Of a DNA stretch of 64,000 nucleotides, positions 46,771 through 58,500 are shown in pieces (the first letter of the stretch is position 1; the number at the start of each line of letters is the position of its first letter). Source of the DNA: Zantedeschia hybrid cultivar (taxonomy: Eukaryota; Streptophyta; Magnoliopsida; Alismatales; Araceae); the NCBI GenBank assembly GCA_030544215.1, contig JARZZO010000008.1, positions 21,592,614-21,656,613 on the forward strand. Direction: 5' to 3'. The notes below the pieces were generated by a model. That model did no database searches and was not told where the DNA came from. It worked only from the letters and a program-made list of their open reading frames with translations. A program made the position numbers and the translations under genes.

Positions 46771-48233
46771 GTGCATATCTGAGAAACCAGTGCAAGTAAT
46801 CAGGCCCTTGGTATGAATCCAAGTGAATCGAGTAATGCTAGGTAGTGTAACATAAATCTATATATTTTTTAAATTATGATTTAGTTACATTTTTATCATA
46901 TATATATTAATGAATAAATCATGATTTATGAAAAAATCTTGAAACTTTTAATAAAATTTTAAAGCACAATTTAATCAAAGAAATCATAATTTCTTTAAAA
47001 AAGTAACTTATTTTTTTGATAAGTTTAAATATTATAATATGCTTAAAAATAATTTTATATAATAAAAATAATATTATTTCACGACTTTTTAAAATTTTGC
47101 CTGATTTGAGTTTTTTCTTTAAGCCATTTTTTCCATATTCCAACTTAGTGACATTGATGATAAGTATCATTGAAGCCACGATCACAGTGCAACAGTCATC
47201 TCGACTCATTTCTCTTGTATCTTTTTTCCCCTTCATTTTTCTTTTTGTATACACCATGTAGCAGTTATGGTAATTCCTTAACTTTTTGGTTGGAGCACTT
47301 GTTAACCAATGGAGAGAAAAATATTTGCTGCAATGTTATGAGGCATTGCAATTTATGTGAATTGTAATATTCAAGGTCAGCCATCCAATCAGAGAGATCA
47401 GACGACTGTATAGCTCCTTGCTTGTATATGTACAGGTGGGGAGAGGGTGGGCTTTTGTATTTCTTATTTCTGTTAAATTTCTTAAAATTTTTTAGGATGT
47501 TCCATAAAAAATCGGACGATACAACCAATGACTTCACATTGGCCCAAATTCGTATAAATTTTTTCTCGATTTTTTTTTTTTTGCACACAAGAATTGAGAC
47601 ATGTATAAAACAAAATTCAAGAAAAAAATTGTATCTAGCTCGGCACCAACTTGAACTCGCCGCTTGTGCCATCCGATTTTTAATCAGACGTTCTAAGAAA
47701 ATTTTAAAAATCAGATGAGAAAAAAGAAATAAAAAAAATGAGCCCAGCCCCATTGAGCGCGGAAGATAGTATCTGGAAACATTGCCGCAAGTATTTCCCT
47801 TGGAAAAATGCCTGTAAAGATAGATAATATTTTAAGTTCGGGTATGGAACAGCTCCTCAGGAGGTTACATGCATTTGAGGGTGGATCTGTCTTAGGCTGT
47901 TACTCGGACTGTTAGATGATTATCATGTGGATCACAATATCACTTTTTAGAAGTGCATCATGCGGGTCATGATATAATATGTTAAATTTTGCAAGCTATA
48001 GGATATCTACTTATTAATTTGTGTTGAGTAAGATTTGATGCACCACATGCGGTGTTGCTCCATTTTTTTATTTTTGAAATTTTTTTAACATCCAGTTCAT
48101 CGACATGTCTTTACAATCTAATTTTAGATTGGACGATAAAAAAAAACTAAAAAATAAAAACCAAGTCTGCTTTTATTGGGCTCGACCCATTAAAGACAAT
48201 TTTTCATGGTTCATTGGGATTCGGATTTGATTT
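46771..48233. other. intergenic DNA with decayed MITE pieces
   Basis: The segment 48010-48233 matches the internal words of the MITE at 50856-51251 (TTATTGGGCTCGACCCATTAA and similar) and is probably a partial copy into which the 48234-48510 element inserted. The segment 47470-47720 has loosely inverted ATCGGACGAT/ATCCGATTTT words. No gene recognised. Confidence 0.4.
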
Positions 48234-48510
48234 GAGTAACACTTGGTGCACTGACTCTAGTGCTGTACTGAGGGTCGGTGCAGTGAATTAAAAAAAATAT
48301 TTTAAATTTTTTTAAGTAGGCTCCGAGGTGTATTACACGTCCGTACAGGCCGATTTCTTAGATGATTTAAAAAAAATTGAAAAATAAAAAATCATTATTA
48401 GACTCAGCTCATTAAAAGTATTTTTTTAAAACTTTTCATTGGGGTTCGATTTTTATTTTTATGATTTTTTTAAGTCGTCCGGTCGGAGATAAGTGCAGCA
48501 AGCATTACTC
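48234..48510. mobile_element. Mutator-like MITE, 277 bp
   Basis: The left end GAGTAACACTTGGTGCAC and the inverted right end GAGTAATGCTTGCTGCAC form the terminal repeat. The flanking 9-mers ATTTGATTT (48225-48233) and TTTTGATTT (48511-48519) match at 8 of 9. A 9-bp duplication is typical of Mutator-like elements. It is related to 50856-51251. Confidence 0.8.
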
Positions 48511-48615
48511 TTTTGATTTCTTCGATTTTTTCAGATTGTCAAAAAAAAATAAAAAATTTGGGCTGCACCCCAATAAGTCTTACTCATTTATGTTGGGTTC
48601 AGCAATCATCGGTCT

Positions 48616-48858
48616 TTGCATCACATAAATGCGTTGGAATTCGATAAAAGAAGGAAGCAAGGTAGAGGAGATCATGCAAAAGTATCCATGCCAAAAAGTG
48701 AACTTGCGGTGAAAACTAAAAGATGTTCAGGTATAATTAATGTCAATGGCCTAGAGGAGAGTTATGTGGCCAATTCAAGAGTAAGGAAGATGCCCACCAT
48801 CTCCAACATTGATTGCTATTATTTTGCAAAATTTCCACGGGTTCAACAGTTTATATGA
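48616..48858 (+). CDS. hypothetical 80-codon open frame
   Basis: The frame reads MHHINALEFDKRRKQGRGDH then SMPKSELAVKTKRCSGIINV. No recognisable domain. It could be a host-gene fragment or a chance frame. Confidence 0.12.
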   Translation: MHHINALEFDKRRKQGRGDHAKVSMPKSELAVKTKRCSGIINVNGLEESYVANSRVRKMPTISNIDCYYFAKFPRVQQFI

Positions 48859-48893
48859 TTGGACACCTATATTTTCCGTTAAAGCAACATTAC

Positions 48894-49190
48894 GGACGTG
48901 TTTGGCGAAGCTTCCATTTGGAAGTATTTTTGTATTTTTATTTAATTATTTTTTATGAAAGTCATTAGATCTTGAAAATTATTTATGTAGTATTTTCCTT
49001 GTATTTTAGCTTTCAACCAAAAGTTATAAAGGGGGAGCTTCCAAGATTAGAGAAAAAGTAAAGTTATTACGAGAGAGTTAACTTTTGTAACAAATCAAAA
49101 TTAGTTATAATCTCTCTCCCTCAACTCATTCTATGTAAGAAGTAGAAGTCAAAATTTAACTTTCAAGTAAAAATTTTGTCAAACACGTCC
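48894..49190. mobile_element. MITE with GGACGTGTTTG ends, 297 bp
   Basis: The left end GGACGTGTTTGGCGAAGC is matched by the inverted right end GGACGTGTTTGACAAAA. TAC flanks both sides (48891-48893 and 49191-49193). A 3-bp duplication is compatible with a PIF/Harbinger-like element, though TAC differs from the usual TTA/TAA. Confidence 0.65.
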
Positions 49191-49561
49191 TACATCTTTC
49201 ACCTATGTAGGCGAAGAAAGTTGCAGTATGCCATCCATTATCTCACGTAGAATGGAGAACTCCGGGATATGAAGACTAAAGTCCTCTGGATGTTGATCTG
49301 CAAATCTTGAAGTTTTTGTGCATGCTCTGTTTATGTCAGCTCATTCTTAATTTCTCTTAATTAAAATGAGCAAGGAAAAGAGAAATCTCTATCTTATCCC
49401 CACATTTAACCTCACTCCAAGTACGGTCTTTAATGTATATGTTAAGGATAAGGCTAGCTCAGCCGATGTAACTGTTACTCCTATTCTTAGCAGATTAGAT
49501 TGGACTACTCTGTTCAGATTTTCTTTGGTAAATTCAAAATTCCAATGTACTGCAACGATAT
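49191..49561. other. intergenic DNA, nothing recognised
   Basis: No element end or coding motif visible. The 49366-49641 frame runs into the LTR relic and is not convincing. Confidence 0.35.
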
Positions 49562-49867
49562 GTCACACATACACACACCTAGACTATTCAAGGAAGGACT
49601 CACTTGCACACTTAATACACACGCTTGAAGAGAAGGATTGAGGGGTATTTGTAGGCCCTATCCACCGTCATTTCTTGGCTCTTTGGACTCTTCTAGAGTT
49701 AGCAAGAAGGGGACAGGTCGGTGGTGAGAGAAGTCTACAGAAGGAAGAGGAAGCAGTTGGGATTCTCTAGAGGGGGAAGAGCACAACAAAATTCGGAGAC
49801 ATCTCTAGAAAGATAGAATGGAAAAATATTCTAGAAAGATGGAGAGAAGTCGGTGTTGTTCCAACAC
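49562..49867 (-). mobile_element. 3' LTR of the copia element, truncated
   Basis: It matches the 5' LTR in order (ACACATACACACAC, AGGAAGGACTCACTTGCACA, GTATTTGTAGGCCC, ATTCTAGAAAGATGG) and ends CCAACA at 49867. The outer part, homologous to 56307-56490, is missing. Confidence 0.88.
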
Positions 49868-50105
49868 TCCTCAACTACTACTCTTCCAATTTTGAACCTA
49901 CTTGTCATACCAAGTAGCCATCTAAGTTCCTCAAACTTTAACTCCATTGAGTCCTTTGGTAAGTAAGTTTGCAACTTGGCCTTCTATGCTGATGTGCTTC
50001 ATCTCGATATCTTCCCGAAGTACCTTCTCTCTTATGAAGTATAGTGTATCTCCATGTGTTTAGTTATTGTATGAAATATTGAATTTTCTGCTAAAGTATA
50101 GCCAA

Positions 50106-50622
50106 TTAATTGTCATAGTATAATGATACTGGATAATCAATTGACTGGTGAAGATCCTTCAGCAAGTGCATCAACCACTTGATTTCTTGTGCTACCATTG
50201 CTGTTGCTCTGTATTCTGCTTCAGTGGTTGATAAAGATACTGCAGGTTGTTTCTTACTGCACCAAAAGACTACTCCAGAACCAAGGTTAAACATGTAGCC
50301 AATGGTTGATTGGCGTGTGACATGATCTCTAGCATAGTAGGCATCACAGTACCCTACTACTATAAGTTGTCCTTTCTTATAAAGTAATCCATAGCCAATA
50401 GTTCCTTTTATGTACCTTAATATTCTCGAACTGCTTCTAGTCAGCTTTTGCATGAATCGACTGACCACAACAATTGTGAATGATATGTCTGGTCACGTCA
50501 ATTTGAGATATATTTAGGCCACCTACTATTTGTCTGAATTGTCTCATCCCATAGGTCTTTGCTTTTAGCTGAGTTACATTAACTTCTATAGGAGTTGAGA
50601 TAGGCTTGCAGTCGAGCATCAC
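50106..50622 (-). pseudogene. copia RNase H region
   Basis: It encodes DCKPISTPIEVNVTQL, then YIKGTIGYGLLYKK, GYCDAYYARDHVTRQSTIGY and STTEAEYRATAMVAQEIKWL, ending YYDN-stop. This is the copia RNase H order. The usual SDADWA motif is changed to CDAYYA, and two frames are needed. Confidence 0.92.
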
Positions 50623-50855
50623 ATATCTTTGTAGAAGGTCCTTAACATACTTATGATGGCATAGGAATAGTCTTTCTTTCGTCCGTTCGACCTTGAGATT
50701 AGAAAAGTGTCTTAACTCTCAGAGCTCCTTCATCTGAAGGCGAACTAAGATGCTGGCTCTAATTTGTAGTACCTCTCTTTTATCGTCCCCAGTAATGATA
50801 AGCATCCACATGAATGAGTACTGTGGCCAACTTACTACCTTGTATTTTCACAAAT

Positions 50856-51251
50856 GAGTAATACTTGCCACAATGAGGGTGCGATTTGCATCGCCCCTCA
50901 GTGCAGTAGGTAAATTAAAAAATATATATTCTTTTTATTTTATTTTTTTTAAGTGGGCCCCAAGTGCTCTACATGTCCATACAGGCCAATCTATGATCGG
51001 ACGACCTAAATTTTTTTTTGAAAAATAAGAAATCATTATTGGGCTCGGCCCATTAAGGTCATTTTTTACAATCCTTGGGGCTTGATTTTTTATTTTTCAG
51101 ATTTTTTTAAGTTGTCTAGTCGAAGATCAACTTGTACGAACATGTAGGACACCTCGGGACCCACTTAAAAAAAATCAATTTTTTTTTTTATTATTTACCC
51201 ATTGCACTGAGGGGCGGTGTAAATGGCACCCCAACGCAGCAAGTACTACTC
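50856..51251. mobile_element. Mutator-like MITE nested in copia pol, 396 bp
   Basis: The terminal repeat of about 65 bp starts GAGTAATACTTGC on the left and GAGTAGTACTTGC on the inverted right, with shared CGCCCCTCAGTGCA. The flanking 9-mers TTCACAAAT (50847-50855) and TTCACGAAC (51252-51260) match at 7 of 9. It splits the copia polymerase region. Confidence 0.85.
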
Positions 51252-51345
51252 TTCACGAACAAGCTCGAATTTGTTAGAGCCACTGTGTAATCACTCTGTA
51301 CCAAGAACTCTATTATCTTATCATATCATGCTCTCAGTACTTATT

Positions 51346-51651
51346 TCAATCCCTAGAGTGCTCTCTTAAGCTTACATAAGAGATTAGGATGAGCCTTGTT
51401 CTCAAATCCTCTTGAAGCTCCACATACATATCTTGATCTAATTCTCCATGTAAGAAGGCATTCTTAACATCTATCGGCCAAAGCTTCCAACACTTGTTGG
51501 CTGCAAGTGCTAGTAAAACATGTACCATTGTAATATTGACCATTGGACTGTAGATCTCGTCATAGTCCAGTCCAAACTTTTGTAAGAATCCTCGAGCCAC
51601 CAATCTTGCCTTGTATCTTTCAGTCGATCCATTTGGTTGAGTTTTTACCAT
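51346..51651 (-). pseudogene. copia reverse transcriptase, N-terminal part
   Basis: It encodes ERYKARLVARGFLQKFGLDY then DEIYSPMVNITMVHVLLALA and IDVKNAFLHGELDQDMYVEL, the hallmark first half of copia reverse transcriptase. The YVDD half on the other side of the MITE is not preserved in an open frame. Confidence 0.92.
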
Positions 51652-52403
51652 ATAGACTCATGTGCATGATTTAGGTTGCACGTCTTTAACCTCAGTATCA
51701 CATCCCATGTCTCATTCTATTGGAGGGCATGGATTTCTTCTTCCATAGACTTCATCTATTCCTTCTTTTATAATGCCTCTTTATATATGGTTGGTTATAT
51801 TATTCTACTTTCTTCAGTTAAGACTGCATTTGCATACCTAGGATTTGATTTCTATTGATAAAACTAGTCGATATGGAAAGTGATGGCTTAGGACTATCCT
51901 CTTCTTTATCAGACTCTTCTTGTTGATTTGGCTTCTCTTATTCAGGAGTTACGCTATGTACTCTTGTGCGCCATGGACTCTGTGATTATTGTCTCTCCTA
52001 TTCTTCTTTTTGGTCACTTGTGCATTCATTTTCTTCAATTAATTTTCGACTTGTTTGAACATTATCTATATCAACCTTCTCTTTCATCCTTTTTCCTCTA
52101 TTTATTTTGAGTCAACCAATAATGTAGCTTTTGGTAACTACCAAGAAGATGCTTCATCGAATACCACGTTTCGAGAAGTATAGCATCGACTATCTGTAGG
52201 ATTACAACACTTTCATCATTTTCTATGATTATCATAGCCCACGAATATACAAAGAACTACCTTCTTGTCGAACTTGATACATAAATGATCAGGTATAAAT
52301 ATGTAGTATACACATCCAAATACACAGAAGTGACTTACCATGGCTTGATGTTCCACAATTTCACTAATGGTGAAACGAATCCAAGCTTGCTTGAGGTAGT
52401 CGG

Positions 52404-53939
52404 TGTTGGGTTCTCGTGTTCCTCTGGATCGCTCATGGAACGAAAAATAAAATTGAAACCAACGATCCGTTCCCGTTTCGAATAACTAAAATCGATAATC
52501 AGATTATCGATTCTTACCGTGCACGGATTCGAATCCGCAACTGTTCGGTTCCGTTGGTGTGACACTGCTAGCCGCGCAAGCGCCCGGCCTCTAGCGAAGT
52601 CCACGTGATCTTCCTCGTGGTAGATATCCTCATGGTTCTCCATTCTTCATAGCCCACAAAGCCTCCGTCGTTCGCCGCAACGATCGCTGCAACGCGCGGA
52701 CTATTTCCCGTCGAACGAGAGTCGGAGAAGCGACGGAGCAGACCGGGAGATCCAGGCTCGTCTAGGGCGCCAGAGAGAGAGAGGAAGAGAGGAGGGGGCG
52801 GCTAGGGTTGAGCAGCAACTTGGCCTGCTCAGCCCGTTCGCTACATTTTATACTAACCACGTGATTTTTCATAAAAACTCCCGATTAATATAAAATCCAC
52901 TTATTTATCCATCGCCTTGAGAATCATTTATGTGTGACCCTTTAGGCCCAATAACCAGTTCGGTTAATAGCCCAATAAGCCAAGTGACTCCTCACTGGCC
53001 TGATTAATCAATTAATAACTCATTATTAATTTATTAATCAATCAAATTAATATCGCATATTAAATTCAATCGGGCCTACGATCACGTTGGGTGCCAAGCA
53101 ACACCGCGTGAACCCGGAAGGTATCGGAGTTAAGTAACCCACTCTTGGAACCTTTCCGCCGACAATTACTACGTAAATATAATCCTTCATTCGTACAATG
53201 CTCTCGAGTCAACTTAAGGTATGGTAAACCGTCAAACCATAACCGGTCAACTCACTTGAATTGGATGCTGCCATATAATATCGGAAAACTCCTTTCCCGA
53301 TATTATCGTCCGCCCTGGCCAAGGACTTTCACCCATCTTTTCTAGAGCATTCTCACTCTAAGTATCGAGAGCGAATGATTCCTTATTGACACTCAATTCC
53401 GACGGTATTCCGTTGTACCTGATCCTTAGCTGTTTAGAATCCCATAGTTAGAAATTCATAAACCAAGGTCAAAATATAGAAGTCCACCGACAAGGTGTTC
53501 TTGATGTCTCAGGTCCGAGGACCATCTACGCAACTGCGACAATAAAATCAAGCTGGTTGACAGTGAGGTACAATACCATCCAACGATTCAGTCGGATCAA
53601 TTCAGTGAACTCATTCTCTAATGAGCACGTACAGATTCGCCTTAGTGTCTCCACTCAAGTGACTATGAGATCAGTCACCCTCATCTTATGAGCGGGAGTA
53701 ATCTGTACTAGTCTAACCGGATATCCGATGTCCTTCTCAGATATCCTCCGACTATGAACTATTAAGAATATGTGTGTTCAAGTGATCAGTCTCATTAGTA
53801 TGATCGCATCATAATCTAATCACTATCGCACATATTCACGGACTTCATTATGAGACGATAACAATACGAATTATACATAATGAATAAACAAATGAGATTT
53901 ACATAGTTATATTGGCTTGTAAGCCACCTAAGACTAACA
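52404..53939 (-). mobile_element. solo LTR of 1536 bp nested in the copia element
   Basis: It begins TGTTGGGTTCTCG and ends CCTAAGACTAACA on the + strand. It is flanked by a perfect 5-bp duplication, GTCGG at 52399-52403 and 53940-53944. The minus strand has TATAAAATG (complement of 52844-52852) followed by a leader-like pyrimidine stretch, so the LTR points to the minus strand. It contains a perfect hairpin (AATCGATAAT, CAG loop, ATTATCGATT; 52489-52511). No internal domain remains. Confidence 0.92.
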
Positions 53940-54149
53940 GTCGGTTGATCATATGGGTTGTTATCTTCATACATTCTGTCCAAAACTGTGGTGGCACATT
54001 CTTGGCATGCAACATACTTCTACATACTTCTGCGAAATGTCTATTCTTTCTTTCAGCTACCTATTCTAATAGTTGGACCTCTCGGCTGGCGTCTTATCTT
54101 GCGTCACCGTAGATAGTTTGAGCATTCTTTTGATGTGTACTCTCCTCCA

Positions 54150-54420
54150 TTATCGGTAAGTAGGCATTGTATCTTTTTGTCTATCTTCTTCTCGACCTTT
54201 TTTTGAACTTCTTAAACTTGTCTACAGTTTCTGATTTTTCTTTCATAAAGTCAACTAGAAATACCTGGAATAATTATCAATGAAGGTGATTGTCTACCTC
54301 ATGCCACTGATGGACGGTTTCTTCACTTGGCTGAACACATCCAAGTGAACAAGCTTCAAGGGTGACTTCACTCTAAACTTGGACTCCTCATATGGTGGTT
54401 GATGTGCTTTACTGTACTAG
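54150..54420 (-). pseudogene. copia integrase fragment
   Basis: Minus-strand translation gives AHQPPYEESKFRVKSPLKLV, then HLDVFSQVKKPSISGMR and TFIDNYSRYF. This is the H.D.FGP...GMRY..TFIDD.SRY signature of copia integrase, with the catalytic Asp (LDVF) present and stops nearby. Confidence 0.85.
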
Positions 54421-55009
54421 CAACTAGCTTAGATGATGTCTTCGTGAATGTCTAATTGAGGAAGGCTCTTGAGCATTGACTTCTTCATCATCACCTTCAG
54501 CTTGTAATAACTTACATGCCATAGTCTCATATGCCATAGATTAGCTACCTCATTCTTTCTTGTTTTCTAAGTATACCATTTTTGCTGACGTGGCATATGC
54601 CGTCCTTCCATAATATGTGTTTGTAGGCTTCAAACTTCGATATACCTTCACATCATCTGGCCAAATACCACATAATTTTTAGCGACTGTCGGTTGTGATA
54701 CTAACAATAAATTCTTCTTCACGATGACTCGCTCTCCTTTGTATGTCAATATATTTGACAACTACTCTTTATCTCTGGTCATGTGATTGGAACATCCAGA
54801 ATCAACTATCCAATCATCATTATAATTAATTGATTTATTATTCATCATGACGAGTGCCAGCTCCTCTTATGGCTCAGTGATACATGAGAGTGCAACCTCC
54901 TCAATCATAGCAGCTTCTGATCAGGATGTGGTCCTTCAATTGCAAGTGAAGCTTACATATTTCATTCTTATTCACTTTTATTTTCCACTTGGTTGGATGT
55001 TATAACATT

Positions 55010-55090
55010 GTCTTCTGCTCATTTGACTAAGCAATCTTCAGCAAAGTGGCCTCTTCTGCCATAATTATATCACTCATTATAATTTCTTTA
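55010..55090 (-). pseudogene. copia gag zinc knuckle
   Basis: It reads YNYGRRGHFAEDCLVK, the CxxCxxxGHxxxxC nucleocapsid motif with the first Cys lost to a stop codon and the second replaced by Tyr. Confidence 0.75.
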
Positions 55091-55367
55091 ATGCTTCTTA
55101 TCTCTATACTTTGTTTTCATTTTGCTGAGCTCCCCCTTGTTTGAAGCTTCTCTATTGTTGGCTTCACTTTTTATTATCTGCCTTTCTTCTAAAGGTATAT
55201 TCAGTATTGCTTGATCTCATAGCTTTCTGATTGTCTTCTCTTGAATCCTCTCTTGGAGCTATAAAGGGTATTTTTCTCATCTTTTAATGAGACTTTAGAC
55301 ATTTACTTTTCTAAAGTCTCCTAATTAACTAATATATTCTCTAGCTCCATCAGGTTGGTTCCGTGGC

Positions 55368-55883
55368 CTAGCCACGGGTTGCAATAATAAGACCATTATA
55401 TTCTAGTCTTAGGTCATGAAGAATAATTCTTCTCATCCTTGTCTCAATAATTGGATTTTCTAGATCAAATTTTGAAATTTCTTCATAAAGAGCTTTAAGT
55501 TTTGTAAAGTATTGCCTTACAGTCATGTTTTGTTGTGAGATAGATAGAAGCATGTTCTCAAGTCACTGAAATCTTGCCTCATTCTTCCTCACGAATAATA
55601 CTGAATCCATGCATCCTTAGGTGTCGTTGCATCCTTGATGCCTATTGTAGTTCATCTTCAACGGTTACTAACAATGCATACATTGCTTTGCCAACTTTAA
55701 CCTTCCGTTTCTTCAACGTAGTGTCGTCAGTAGGTCATGAGTAGGTGGTGTAGTATCATTACCACCAACAATCTCCCATAAGTCCTTGCCTTGTAAGTAA
55801 AATTTCATGCGGATGCTCTAGTTGCTGTAGTTGCTGTTGTTGAGCTTCTCAATATTGTTAGTCGAAGCAGTAGTATCTACCAT
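55368..55883 (-). pseudogene. copia gag
   Basis: It starts MVDTTASTNNIEKLNNSNYS at 55883, then MKFYLQGKDLWEIVGGND, the usual copia gag opening (L.G.NYS.W...M...L.....W). The later frame 55553-55368 has SQQNMTVRQYFTKLKALYEE. A stop replaces the Trp after NYSN, and frameshifts follow. Confidence 0.88.
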
Positions 55884-56292
55884 TTTGACTTGTTGATGCC
55901 CAAGACAACCAACTAAGCTTGATCCTAGACCAACCAACTTCATAGTTCCAAACTGTACACCAGTAGAGTTCCCGTGTCACTTGGTATCTTCAAGTGATAT
56001 TCCAACAGAGTTTCGTCGTCACTTGATATCTCCATATGATACTTCGTAGAGTCCCGACGTCACATGGTGTCATTCCGGTTGAATTCGGATATCACTCAAT
56101 TTCACCAAATAATACTATAAAAGAATTTCGAAGGCAACTAGTGTTTCTTAGCAACAATCGAATAAGGTTTCCACGCAAGAAGGCATACCGAGTGAATCTC
56201 TGGCAGAGTAACGACATCCATACTTTACACAAAACACCAAACTAGTAGTATAAGAACTTGTGAACTGGTAGAATGGCGGTCCCTCGAACATT

Positions 56293-56304
56293 GCTCTGAT
56301 ACCA
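56293..56304 (-). promoter_or_regulatory. primer-binding site of the copia element
   Basis: The complement reads TGGTATCAGAGC, a perfect initiator-Met type site, two bases inside the 5' LTR. Confidence 0.95.
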
Positions 56305-56306
56305 CT

Positions 56307-57244
56307 TGTTGGATATGGTTGGCCCTTAGTGTAGAAATGAAACGGACTTTATTGCACTTGAAAATATTTTGAGTACAAAAAACTCTTTCTAACACAAAGC
56401 CTACACTACTCACTATACTCATAAAATGAGAGACTCACTACACTCGAATGTTGCACGGACACTCACATTCTTCACCTACTTGTGCTAATACACATACACA
56501 CATTTTATGCATACCTACACTACCCAAGGGAGGACTTACTTGCACACTTGCTACACACAGTTGAAGAGAACGATTGGGGGTATTTATAGGCCCCATCAAC
56601 CATCATTTTTTGGCTCCTTAGATTCTTCTAAAGTTAGCAAGAAAAGGGCAAGCCCATGGTGAGAGAAGTTTAGGCTCCGTTTGATAATGATTCTACCTCA
56701 GATTCGGACTCCTTAGATTCGATGTGACTATAAAAAATATACATTTTTTTTCTAATGAAAAAAGATAGATGGACGCTACGAATCCAGATTTTGTTCTATG
56801 TTGAAAAAGGGCCTCTTTTCGATTCTTGGTGAATCTTTTGAAAAGAAAATAGGAGGGGAATCTGATGATTTAAAAAGTAACACCATCTTTCTTTTCCTTT
56901 TTACCCTCCTAAAGTTCCTAAAAGGGAATAACATAAACAAAAAAGTGTCTTTTGATGTATCTTCAAATTTGAGATCTCATGATCTTTCTAAATTAGATTA
57001 TGAAAAGTAATCAACTTCTCTTAAAATTTGAATTCAAGAGATGATGACGTGATTCTAAAAGGAATATAAATTCCTCCAAATTTAAAGTCCCAAAATCGTT
57101 ACCAAACGGAACCTTAAAGACGGAAGAGGAAGAAGCTGAGATTCTCTAGAAGTGGAAGAAACAATAAACTTAGGAGAGATTTCTGGAAAGATGGGATGGA
57201 AGAATATTCTAGAAAAAGGAAGAGAAATCGGTGCTTCTCTAACA
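56307..57244 (-). mobile_element. 5' LTR of the copia element (contains a MITE)
   Basis: It begins TGTTGGATATGG next to the PBS and ends CTCTAACA on the + strand. Without the MITE it is about 494 bp. It matches 49562-49867 along its shared part. Confidence 0.9.
56673..57113. mobile_element. PIF/Harbinger (Tourist-like) MITE, 441 bp
   Basis: The ends GGCTCCGTTTGATAATGATT and (inverted) GGTTCCGTTTGGTAACGATT form the terminal repeat. It is flanked by the 3-bp duplication TTA (56670-56672 and 57114-57116). The sister LTR at 49562-49867 shows the empty site (GAGAAGTCTACAGAAGGAAG). Confidence 0.93.
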
Positions 57245-57789
57245 TTCTATGTTTGAAATTCTTGTTAATTGAGGTCCTTATAACATTTAATTCTATTTAA
57301 GAATATACTTATTCTAGGTCAAATATTTGAAGTGGTTAAATATTTTCCTTTTCCAAAAAATTAGTAAAATATCCTAATCTATGTATGATAACTTACAAAT
57401 ATTTCTACATATCTTATCTACCAAGCTAGCTATGGATATGTAGCTCTTTTTAAAGGATTTACAAAGCCTCTCCTCATTATGATGTTCTTGACAACTAAGT
57501 ACTACTATCACCACCACTTATTGTCACCCACTGCTCATACTTTTACCATCACTTGTTGTCATCACGTGCTGCCACCTTTCCTTTTTTTTTGTCTTCGGTT
57601 GCAATAGCTTAGACGTCTGAGCTCTATAGTCCCAAAAGAATAGAGAACAATTTGCCAGAACCATGCAAACAAGGGGCGAAAAACACCCAACAGCCAAACC
57701 ATGGGTGAAAAATCCAGTGCCAAATGCGCCACACGGCCCACAAAGAGCACCGAGGATCTCTCTGTGCTTGTACGGAAGACCTCCTCATT
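57245..57789. other. intergenic DNA, nothing recognised
   Basis: AT-rich, then a CACCAC/TCATCAC low-complexity patch (about 57505-57575). No gene. Confidence 0.4.
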
Positions 57790-57797
57790 GTGAGCAT

Positions 57798-58145
57798 TAG
57801 GGCTGTCAAAATGGGTCCAGGCCCATTAACAGGCCCGTTTGGACCCGTTAGTTATGGGTCTGGGTATACTCATTTACCCATTAAACCTTCTATTGTCATA
57901 TATTGCACAAATTTGTGATCCGACTTCTTAGAATTTGGACCTAAAATCAAACCCAATTATCTGACACATAGAGATTTAAGATAAATATATTCTATACCAG
58001 GTCCATTTACCTTTCAACATCAAATAAATAATAAGTAGGTCCAAATCCGACCCATTTACCCATGACCCTTATTGGGTCTGAACCGGGTCTGGATATATTT
58101 ATTTTGGGTACGAGTCTATCCAGACCTAAACTGTTGACAGCCCTA
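57798..58145. mobile_element. hAT-like MITE with TAGGGCTGTCAA ends, 348 bp
   Basis: TAGGGCTGTCAA at 57798 is the exact inverse of TTGACAGCCCTA ending at 58145. The flanking 8-mers GTGAGCAT (57790-57797) and GTGAACAT (58146-58153) match at 7 of 8. The ends are rich in GGGTC/GACCC subterminal words. This end sequence is typical of a widespread plant hAT MITE group. Confidence 0.93.
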
Positions 58146-58153
58146 GTGAACAT

Positions 58154-58500
58154 GGAGGGTGTCCCAGTACGCCATCCGCTGCCACCTTTAGCCCACCATT
58201 GCTATTGAGGCGACTGCCCATCACTGCCATGAACCACTATTCACCATCTATTACAATTTGTTGCCCACTGTCGTCAGCTACCTATTTACGTGCCTTTGTC
58301 ACATGAACGCCATTGTTGCTTGCCACTACCATCAACTAAATCATATAATTACCATTGCTGCCACTACCCTAGCCATGTAGCCGACGCCATCACCTTCCAT
58401 CATCGTTTGCTATTCCTACTGGCTCCCTCTTCTGGAATGTTTGCATCCAACCTCTAGCTAGTCATCACTTGTTGTTCTACTATCACCTATTACTTGCTAC
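58154..58500. repeat. degenerate GCCAC/CATCAC low-complexity DNA
   Basis: Loose trinucleotide-like repetition (GCCACTACC, CATCACC, TTGCTGCCAC). A related patch lies at about 57505-57575, on the other side of the hAT MITE, so the MITE interrupted it. Confidence 0.5.

Larger units (their letters stand above)
49562..57244 (-). mobile_element. Ty1/copia retrotransposon, decayed, with three nested insertions
   Basis: On the minus strand, from right to left: 5' LTR (56307-57244), PBS (complement of 56293-56304), gag (from 55883), zinc knuckle, integrase (about 54420-54150), reverse transcriptase (51651-51346), RNase H (50622-50106), polypurine tract and a truncated 3' LTR (49562-49867). Stops and frameshifts occur throughout. 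Removing the MITE at 50856-51251, the solo LTR at 52404-53939 and the MITE at 56673-57113 leaves about 5.3 kb, a normal copia length. Confidence 0.93.

Noticed and set aside
53090..53150. 5S rRNA-like words (GTTGGGTGCC, CGGAGTTAAGTAAC)
   Set aside because: Only short coincidental matches. The segment is inside a solo LTR with defined ends.
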